From: Planctomycetota bacterium
GTDB lineage: Bacteria; Planctomycetota; B15-G4
Assembly (NCBI GenBank): GCA_029259715.1
Contig: JAJDEP010000019.1
Coordinates: 186,001-250,000 of the forward strand
Length of the DNA stretch: 64,000 nt
Reading direction: 5' to 3'
Positions 58,308 through 64,000 of this stretch are shown here, one piece after another. The translations under genes were made by a program, and so were the position numbers. Within the stretch, counting starts at the first letter, position 1. Every line of letters starts with the position of its first letter. The notes under the pieces were generated by a model. It worked only from the letters and a program-made list of their open reading frames with translations. It was not told the origin of the DNA and searched no databases.

Positions 58308-61211
58308 CTAGGGCAGCGACGTGACGGGCACCACTTCGAGGTCCTCGAGGCCGCCGTTGTCGACGACCTGGAAGATCCAGTTCCAGTCGTTGGCGCCGAG
58401 CTGCGTGCCCACCGGGAGGTTCAGCGAGTAGTTGCCGGGACTCGTCTCGGGCAGCACCAGGAAGATCAGGAAGGTGAAGTCGCCGGTGAAGAAGAAGGCG
58501 CGTACGCTGGCGATGTCGTCGAGCCCGTTGGGGTCGTCCACCACCGCCACCACGCGCATGGTCGTGTTGGCAGTGAGCGGATTCGGGTTGATGCCGGCGG
58601 ACACAATCAAGGGCGGAGCATTCACCGCCGGCAAAGCGCGGAGCAGCACCGCCCAATCGAGTCCGGGGGACGAGGGTGGCGCCCCGAGGCCGACCACGCC
58701 GCCGCCGATGACATGCGTGACCGTCGACGTCTGCAGGTCGCCGCCCAGGCGCGGGTCGAACCAGTGCACTTCGTACTCGGCGGCGTCACCCGTGAGGTTC
58801 AGCTGCGGTGTGCCGCCGTCCTTCAGAAAGACGGCATAGGCTTCGCCGGGCTTGGCCAGGCACCAACCGGACGCCCCGGAGACCAGGCTGTCGTCGGCCA
58901 CCATGGAGTCGAAGGGCAGGTAGGCCTCGAAGAAGTCGAGGGCGTGCCGCGACATCGCCCACATGTTCGCCCGCGAGCGCCAGTCCTCGCAGTCGAGGTC
59001 GTTGTGGGCGTGGTTGTAGCCGAAGTACCACTCGCATCCGGCTCCGCCGGCCATGAGGTTTCCCCACAGGCCGTTGATGCGGATGTTGTCGTGCCAGAAG
59101 TCTTCGGCGTCCGGCTCGACACCATCCGCCGCCGGGCCGAACTCGTCGAGCGAGACCGCCCAGGGCTTGCCGTGTGACTTCGACTCCGAGCGCCACAGCA
59201 ACGTCTCGGCGTGGGCGCCGCCGACGCTCGATGTCTGGAGGGAGGCGCCCTCCAGCAACTGCCGGTCGAGCATCGGGTCGTACTTGTCGGCGATCTGCCA
59301 CGGGAAGGTGTGCAGGACGATCGGGTGATCGTCGGCATCGATGGCCTTGAAGTAGTCGTAGAACTCCTCGAGGTCGTCGGTCTGGTTGCTGTTCTCCTCG
59401 CCCAGGTTCCACTGCACCGCGAGGTGGTGGCCGAAGCGCGCCACGAGCTCGCGATAGTAGAGCTTGCGCTCGATGCCGAGGTTGCCGATGTCGAGGCCGG
59501 AGTTGCCGTCGTCGTTCTCGGTCTCCTGGGTGACGACGTGCAGCATGAGCCCGAGCTCGTCCATGTGCGTGAACACGATCTCCCACTGCGCCAGCTTGCT
59601 GACGTCGAAGCGCTCGCGCTCGACCTTGGTGGTCCACGGCCAGACGTCGTCGCCGTCACCGGCCACGTTGAAGGTCAGGAAGTACACCGAGTTCATGCCG
59701 GTGCCGGCCAGGTAGTTCATCGCGCCGATCAGCTCGCGACCGCGATCGTTCTTCCACTGCGGGTCGCCCGGCTGCCAGTCACCCGCGTGGGGTGCGTAGA
59801 AGTGCGTCGGCGTGGTCTGATCGAAGTCGGCGTAGGCGAGCAGGTTCTCGGGGCTGTTGGCGCCTGCCTTGAGGAACGGTCGGCCCGAGCCCTGGAAGCG
59901 CAGGAAGTGCTCGTCGGCGTTGATCAGCCGTCCCTCAGCGAGGAAGCCGGGCGCCGCCGGATCCGTGGGGCCCACCGTGAAGAAGCCCGTCGAGTTGTCG
60001 AACGACGTGGGCGTCCCGGCGCTGGCCACCAGGCTCACGGCGACGTCGGCACCGGTGCGGAAGGAGGCCTGGTAGATCCAGTCGCCGGCCTCATCGGGCG
60101 TGAAGCGGACGCGCCAGACGTTGCCCGCGGCAGCGCTGGTCTCGGCCGCGTTGCCGTCCGCCGCGAAGAAGCCCGGCACCGTGTAGACCTTGCCCGAGGC
60201 CAGATGCGCGAAGTAGACGTTGAGGCGATAGTCGCGGAACGGATTCGGCGTGGACGCCTCGCTCGTGGTCGGGCCGGTGAAGTCCACCGTCAGGCTCTGC
60301 CATCGGACCAGCGGGCCACTCACGCTCCCGCCGGGCACGCCGGACGCGAGCACCATCAACTGGGCACGGTCGGTGTCCGTCGCGCCCTGGTCATCGGTGA
60401 CCGTCAATTCGAATTCGTAGGGCGTGGTCGTGAGCAAGCCGGAGACCGTGAGGTTCGCCGTGCTCGCTCCCAGCAGACCGGCCGGCGGGCCGACGACCTG
60501 CGTCCATGCATACGAGACCACGGTGCCGTCGACGTCGTTGCCCGAGCCGTTCAGCGTGGCGAAGGTGTCGGGCAACTGCACGATCAGGTCGGGGCCGGCG
60601 TCGGCGACGGGCGCGATGTTGCCGCCCACCTGCCCGGTGGCCAGGTGCGACGCCGGGATGATCTGCTCGCTCATCCCGGGGCCCGAGAACAGCAGCTGGA
60701 TCACGACGCCGCCATTCTTCTGGAAGTGTTCGAGCGTGATCGGGTGCCAACCGGCCGCGAGGTTGACGACCCCTGTGTTCGCGGTGGCGGCGTGGAGGGT
60801 CCAGTTGTTGATGATCTGCGTGTTGTCCACCCACAGGCGCACGCCGTCGTTGGAGATGGTCTTGAAGGTCCAGTTGCCGGCCGTGGGCGCGTGGACGAAT
60901 CCGGTCCAGCGCTCGGAGTAGCGGCTGTCGGCCGCCACGCTCGTGCCCGTCGGCGCAGCCCCCCAGTTCGTGAAGTCGATCACCGGATCGACGCGGCTCT
61001 CGACGAAGACCGTCAGCGACTCGTCGTCGTAGTAGTCGCCGATCAGGCCGTCCTGGGCCCGGGCAGCCGGGACCGCGACCAGCCATGCGAGCGCGAGAGC
61101 CGCACTGAAGCGGGCGAACAATGCGCGTCGGGCGATCGGGCGAGCCACGATCGTGCCGGACGGATTGTCGGACGGAGTCTCGTCCGTCGCTGGTGAGGGG
61201 GGGGCCAGCAT
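58308..61211 (-). CDS. PA14/PKD/DUF5060 glycoside-hydrolase-like secreted protein
   Basis: A 967-aa exported protein. Signal peptide (FSAALALAWLVAVPAARAQ), then a PA14 domain (GLIGDYYDDESLTVF ... TISNDGVRLWVDNTQIIN), a PKD-like domain (PVADAGPDLIVQLPDTFATL ... FELTVTDDQGATDTD), DUF5060 (RWQSLTVDFTGPTTSEA), and a TIM-barrel hydrolase-like region with NLGEENSNQTDDLEEFYDYF and SLDEFGPAADGVEP; the C-terminus ends with a collagen-binding-like beta domain. Candidate acid residues (Glu in NLGEEN, Glu in SLDEFGP) suggest an active glycosidase. PA14 and PKD commonly bind carbohydrate. Polysaccharide degradation outside the cell is inferred. Confidence 0.85.
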   Translation of the reverse strand: MLAPPSPATDETPSDNPSGTIVARPIARRALFARFSAALALAWLVAVPAARAQDGLIGDYYDDESLTVFVESRVDPVIDFTNWGAAPTGTSVAADSRYSERWTGFVHAPTAGNWTFKTISNDGVRLWVDNTQIINNWTLHAATANTGVVNLAAGWHPITLEHFQKNGGVVIQLLFSGPGMSEQIIPASHLATGQVGGNIAPVADAGPDLIVQLPDTFATLNGSGNDVDGTVVSYAWTQVVGPPAGLLGASTANLTVSGLLTTTPYEFELTVTDDQGATDTDRAQLMVLASGVPGGSVSGPLVRWQSLTVDFTGPTTSEASTPNPFRDYRLNVYFAHLASGKVYTVPGFFAADGNAAETSAAAGNVWRVRFTPDEAGDWIYQASFRTGADVAVSLVASAGTPTSFDNSTGFFTVGPTDPAAPGFLAEGRLINADEHFLRFQGSGRPFLKAGANSPENLLAYADFDQTTPTHFYAPHAGDWQPGDPQWKNDRGRELIGAMNYLAGTGMNSVYFLTFNVAGDGDDVWPWTTKVERERFDVSKLAQWEIVFTHMDELGLMLHVVTQETENDDGNSGLDIGNLGIERKLYYRELVARFGHHLAVQWNLGEENSNQTDDLEEFYDYFKAIDADDHPIVLHTFPWQIADKYDPMLDRQLLEGASLQTSSVGGAHAETLLWRSESKSHGKPWAVSLDEFGPAADGVEPDAEDFWHDNIRINGLWGNLMAGGAGCEWYFGYNHAHNDLDCEDWRSRANMWAMSRHALDFFEAYLPFDSMVADDSLVSGASGWCLAKPGEAYAVFLKDGGTPQLNLTGDAAEYEVHWFDPRLGGDLQTSTVTHVIGGGVVGLGAPPSSPGLDWAVLLRALPAVNAPPLIVSAGINPNPLTANTTMRVVAVVDDPNGLDDIASVRAFFFTGDFTFLIFLVLPETSPGNYSLNLPVGTQLGANDWNWIFQVVDNGGLEDLEVVPVTSLP

Positions 61212-61591
61212 GAGTCGAAGGAGTTGATCGTGGTGTGAGGGGGACGAGTTGAGTGACCGTCCTCGAAGACGCTCAGGCCGTGAGAGGGTGGACCAAGCCG
61301 GACACGAGGGTGGAGTCCTCGTGTGAGTGTCCGGGTCGGGGGAATTCCGCCATCTCTCTTGCTGCCCAAGCCTTTCCGCAGAGATCCTCCGGAAGGACGA
61401 GTCTCCTGGAGCTTATCCGACAGTCCGGGAAGATTGGCTGACGAAAGCTTCACTCCGGTTGAGCTCTTCCCTTTCGATTGCATCCCACAGCACGAAAGCC
61501 TCCGCGACCGCAAACGCTCCGAAGGTGTTCCCCGCGCTCACGAGGCACACGGAAAGCGCCTGCAGTCTCCTCGCGCGAGACCCTCCCTGCA
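61212..61591. other. 380-bp intergenic region with inverted repeats, no gene seen
   Basis: This is the largest gap in the window. It lies upstream of the glycosidase gene and downstream of the regulator gene and is visibly less GC-rich. It holds an 8-bp inverted repeat (61302-61324) and a possible closing helix GCCTC (61500-61504) / GAGGC (61544-61548). No reading frame with a believable start, ribosome site and composition was found, and no known riboswitch pattern. Confidence 0.6.
61302..61324. repeat. 8-bp perfect inverted repeat upstream of the glycosidase gene
   Basis: ACACGAGG (61302-61309), 7-nt spacer, CCTCGTGT (61317-61324), about 90 bp upstream of the glycosidase start. The layout suits a regulator-binding site or a leader hairpin. 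Confidence 0.5.
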
Positions 61592-61927
61592 TCAGGCGTC
61601 GGCTTGCCCCAGCAGGTCGTTGAGCCCTCTGGCATGGGACTTGAGCGCCGACCGCCCCTTCCGCGTCAAGCGGTACCAGGAGATCGGCTTGCGCTCGACA
61701 AATTCCTTCTTCACGGAGAGATAGTCAGCCTCTTCGAGCTTCCGCAGGTGGGCCCCGAGACTGCCGTCGGTCTCGTCCAACAGGTCCTTCAGGCGTCGAA
61801 ACGACATGCGGTCGTAACGCGAGAGGAGCACGCAGACCGCCAGACGGACGCGGTGCTCGAGCAGTCGGTCGAGCCCCGCCCACCCGGTGAGTTGTTGCTC
61901 AGGCTGCGGGCGCATGCGACGGGCCAC
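61592..61927 (-). CDS. Winged-helix transcriptional regulator (HTH_34/ArsR-like)
   Basis: A 111-aa DNA-binding protein of the compact winged-helix type. RVRLAVCVLLSRYDRMSFRR (about 26-45) leads into the recognition region LKDLLDETDGSLGAHLRKLE and the wing YLSVKKEFVERKPISWYRLT. This is characteristic of small regulators encoded beside membrane proteins. The GTG start lies 29 nt inside the upstream membrane protein gene, so both are translated from one transcript. It likely binds the palindrome upstream of that gene. Confidence 0.87.
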   Translation of the reverse strand: MARRMRPQPEQQLTGWAGLDRLLEHRVRLAVCVLLSRYDRMSFRRLKDLLDETDGSLGAHLRKLEEADYLSVKKEFVERKPISWYRLTRKGRSALKSHARGLNDLLGQADA

Positions 61928-62474
61928 CGCGTCTCCCCACCAGTGACGAGGCCACCAACCCGGCCGCCACCATGGCGCCCACGATCGTCCAACTGAAAGC
62001 CGGCTCGAAGAGCAGCACCACGTACCCCCCCACCATGAGCAGGCCCGGCCACACCAGGCGTCGGTCGAGGTGCAGGGCGGCCAGGATGTAGGCCAGGCTC
62101 ACCGACAGGAGCACGGTCGGCCCCAGGCTCTGCCACGGGATCAGGCCGCGGGCGGGCAGGAGCGCCGCCAGGCCCACGAAGCCGAACATGATCAGCCAGT
62201 GCACCGCGTGCTGCCTGCAGAGGCGATTGTCGGCCTGGCCCAGACTCTTGCTGTGCCGGCGCGCAAGCCAACCGCTGAACAGCCACCCGACGGGGAAGAC
62301 CACCATCCAGTAGGTCCCCACGCTGTCGGGACGCAGGTCGATGAGCGCGAACCCCACCAGCGTGGCCGCCGCCCAGAACAGATAGATGCCCGCCGGGCCT
62401 GTGGGTGCGTCGGCGTGCTCCACCACATCGCGGACGTAACGGATGTCCCGCCCCAGATCTCGATCGTCACTCAT
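61899..62474 (-). CDS. Multi-pass membrane protein paired with the regulator
   Basis: A 191-aa protein with a short acidic N-terminus (MSDDRDLGRDIRYVRDVVEH) and about five hydrophobic segments (GIYLFWAAATLVGFALIDL, VVFPVGWLFSGWLA, VHWLIMFGFVGLAALLPA, TVLLSVSLAYILAALHL, SWTIVGAMVAAGLVASSL). No catalytic motif is seen. GGGAGG precedes the ATG. Its promoter region carries the palindrome CAGAGTACTCTG. Membrane protein plus winged-helix pairs are common, and their function is poorly known. Confidence 0.82.
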   Translation of the reverse strand: MSDDRDLGRDIRYVRDVVEHADAPTGPAGIYLFWAAATLVGFALIDLRPDSVGTYWMVVFPVGWLFSGWLARRHSKSLGQADNRLCRQHAVHWLIMFGFVGLAALLPARGLIPWQSLGPTVLLSVSLAYILAALHLDRRLVWPGLLMVGGYVVLLFEPAFSWTIVGAMVAAGLVASSLVGRRGGPSHAPAA

Positions 62475-62524
62475 CTTTGCCTCCCTGACCCGCCCCAGCC
62501 TTTGGGACCGGTCTCGGCTGATTA

Positions 62525-62551
62525 ACTCTGGTTTTCAGAGTACTCTGCCAA
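62525..62551 (-). promoter_or_regulatory. Probable promoter with palindromic operator
   Basis: CAGAGTACTCTG (62536-62547) is a perfect 12-bp palindrome, followed on the minus strand by AAAAC and a further half-site CAGAGT. A -35-like TTGGCA (62546-62551) overlaps one end; a -10-like GTTAAT lies 19 bp on. It is about 50 bp upstream of the membrane protein start, in an AT-richer island. The likely ligand is the winged-helix protein encoded in the same operon. Confidence 0.6.
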
Positions 62552-62611
62552 TGGCTCGGCGACAAGCCCCTGGGCGTGACGGGTCGGTGACGGCGGCGCC
62601 GCGGAGCGCGC

Positions 62612-64000
62612 CTACCAGATCTGGACGCGCTCCCCTTCGGGGAGCCACATGGCGTCCCCGGGCGCGACGCCGAACGCCGCGTGGAACTCGGGCATGTTGC
62701 GCAGCGGCCCCAACACCCGGAAGCGCGCCGGCGCGTGCGGATTGGTGCGGACCATCACCTGCAGGCTCTCGTCGCGCATCTTGTTGCGCCAGGCCTGAGC
62801 CCAGCCCATGAACACCCGCTGCTCGTCGGTGAAGCCGTCGATGGGCGCGATCGGCCCCTTGCCGCGTCGCGACCGCTTGTAACCGTGGTAGGCGATGGTC
62901 AGGCCGCCGAAGTCCCCGATGTTCTCACCCAGGGTCAGCCGACCGTTCACGTTCAGACCGGGCAAGGCCTCCATGGCGTCGAACTGGGCGACGAGCCGGT
63001 CCGCGCGCGCGTCGAATTCGGCACGGTCCGCGTCGGTCCACCAATTCTTGAGGTTGCCCTCGGCGTCGTACTGGCTGCCCTGGTCGTCGAAGCCGTGGCT
63101 GATCTCGTGACCGATGACCGCCCCCATGGCGCCGTAGTTGACGGCGTCGTCGAAGCTCTCGGAGAAGAACGGCGGCTGCATGATGCCCGCCGGGAACACG
63201 ATCTCGTTCAGGCCCGGGTTGTAGTAGGCGTTCACCATCTGGGGCGTCATGCCCCACTCGCCGCGGTCGGGCGGGTTGCCCACCTTGTCGAGGTTGAAGC
63301 GCTTCGAGAAGACCCGCGCCGCCAGGGCGTTGCGGCCATAGGCGTCCGGCTCGACCTCCAGCCCGGCGTAATCGCGCCATTCATCCGGGTAGCCGATCTT
63401 GGTCGTGAAGGCGTCGAGCTTCTGGTGGGCCCGGAGACGTGTCTCCTCGCTCATCCACTCGCGCGAGTCGAGGCGTTCGCGGAAGGCGGCCATGATGTTG
63501 TCGACCATCTGCTGGGCCCGGGTCCGGGCCGCCGGGCTGAAGGTACGCGCGACGAATTCCTCGCCCAGGGCCTCTCCCAGCGCCTGCCCCGTGGCCGCGA
63601 CGCAGCGCTTCCAGCGCGGCCGCTGCTCCTCGACGCCCCGCAGGCGGCGGCTGAAGAAGTCGAAGTCGGCCGCCACCAACTCGGAGCCTAGCGTCGGCGC
63701 CGCCGCGTCCACCAGGTGCCAGGTCAGGTAGACCTTCCAGTCCTCCAGCGGCACCTCTTCGAGCATGGCGCTCAGCTCGGCGAAGAACTCGGGTTGAGCC
63801 ATGTTGAAGCGGTCCCTCACCGGCACGTCGAGGGCGCGGAAGTATTCCTGCCAGCCGATGGCGGGCGTCGCCTCGGAAGCCGCGCCCACGCTCATCGGAT
63901 GGTGGATCGCATAGGGGTCGCGCATCTCGACGCGGATCATCGAGCGAGAGGCCAGGCGTGTCTCGAGGGCCATCACGGTGGCCGCCCCGCGGACCGGGTC
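62612..64000 (-). CDS. M13 (neprilysin-like) metallopeptidase, N-terminus outside window
   Basis: The C-terminal ~462 residues of an M13 peptidase; the frame runs open through the right edge, so the apparent internal starts are not the real start. The zinc site is complete: GHEISHGFDDQGSQYD (HExxH) and the Glu ligand in LTLGENIGDFGG. Other family blocks: YNPGLNEIVFPAGIMQPPFF upstream, MGWAQAWRNKMRDE, and the closing NMPEFHAAFGVAPGDAMWLP. Family members act in the envelope on oligopeptides; the missing N-terminus should hold the export signal. Confidence 0.92.
   Translation of the reverse strand, partial: DPVRGAATVMALETRLASRSMIRVEMRDPYAIHHPMSVGAASEATPAIGWQEYFRALDVPVRDRFNMAQPEFFAELSAMLEEVPLEDWKVYLTWHLVDAAAPTLGSELVAADFDFFSRRLRGVEEQRPRWKRCVAATGQALGEALGEEFVARTFSPAARTRAQQMVDNIMAAFRERLDSREWMSEETRLRAHQKLDAFTTKIGYPDEWRDYAGLEVEPDAYGRNALAARVFSKRFNLDKVGNPPDRGEWGMTPQMVNAYYNPGLNEIVFPAGIMQPPFFSESFDDAVNYGAMGAVIGHEISHGFDDQGSQYDAEGNLKNWWTDADRAEFDARADRLVAQFDAMEALPGLNVNGRLTLGENIGDFGGLTIAYHGYKRSRRGKGPIAPIDGFTDEQRVFMGWAQAWRNKMRDESLQVMVRTNPHAPARFRVLGPLRNMPEFHAAFGVAPGDAMWLPEGERVQIW

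Noticed and set aside
61323-61724. A 133-codon plus-strand frame across the intergenic gap into the regulator gene
   Set aside because: Composition is arginine/serine/proline-biased as in antisense frames, and it overlaps the well-supported regulator in antisense.
1-64000. Search by eye for tRNA, rRNA, CRISPR arrays, insertion sequences and prophage genes
   Set aside because: Nothing with the expected conserved stems, repeat-spacer periodicity or transposase motifs was found; an automated RNA scan could still find a missed tRNA.

Overview
This is a G+C-rich (about 70%), densely coded window of about 45 protein genes, with no rRNA, tRNA, CRISPR array or insertion sequence that I could recognise. 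The gene mix suggests a Planctomycetota-like (or neighbouring) heterotroph. It has a Ser/Thr kinase with a DWG motif fused to a formylglycine-generating-enzyme-like domain, many lipoproteins and secreted peptidases, a PulG-type pseudopilin, carboxypeptidase-regulatory-like repeats, and futalosine-route menaquinone genes. The phylum is an inference; the genes are seen directly.

Layout. 1-3.3 kb (minus) is a GTGA-coupled chain: secreted helical protein, DUF2062 membrane protein, coiled-coil membrane protein, then ispA running off the left edge. 3.4-5.7 kb (minus) is pabB-pabC for p-aminobenzoate. 5.8-8.5 kb (plus) has a Xer recombinase and a ClC chloride channel. 8.5-13.3 kb holds a 55-aa membrane protein, a TPR lipoprotein, a carboxypeptidase-regulatory-like protein and small envelope proteins. 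13.3-16.5 kb (minus) has PTS enzyme I and glycyl-tRNA synthetase. 16.7-21.3 kb has an SGNH hydrolase, a gene interrupted by an in-frame TGA, and an alkaline phosphatase. 21.3-26.4 kb has mqnC, an S9 peptidase-like protein lacking its catalytic Ser and His, and mqnE. 26.4-29.6 kb has an S1-like protease and small secreted proteins. 29.8-32.9 kb is a coiled-coil / actin-like ATPase / small-protein operon. 33-38.3 kb is a second gene with an in-frame TGA (redoxin fused to a DsbD-alpha-like domain), followed by two coupled metallopeptidase genes. 38.3-50.1 kb has an aspartic protease, membrane proteins, a GlsB-like protein, amidohydrolases, the kinase-FGE protein and an amidase. 50.1-53.3 kb is an isochorismatase-aldehyde dehydrogenase fusion coupled to a decarboxylating dehydrogenase. 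53.4-64 kb has an M14 peptidase, an isocitrate dehydrogenase-family enzyme, a pseudopilin, a PA14/PKD/DUF5060 glycosidase-like protein, a winged-helix regulator with its membrane partner and a palindromic operator, and an M13 peptidase cut by the right edge.

The most interesting content is the pair of probable selenoproteins. Each has one in-frame TGA beside a redox Cys (C-x-U in one, U-x-x-C in the other), in otherwise intact thioredoxin-like genes. The second has a 7-bp hairpin at the position expected of a bacterial SECIS. A standard gene caller would split each gene in two. Other points of note are the actin-like cassette, the catalytically dead S9 protein beside the menaquinone genes, the isochorismatase-ALDH fusion, and the perfect palindrome CAGAGTACTCTG upstream of the regulator operon.
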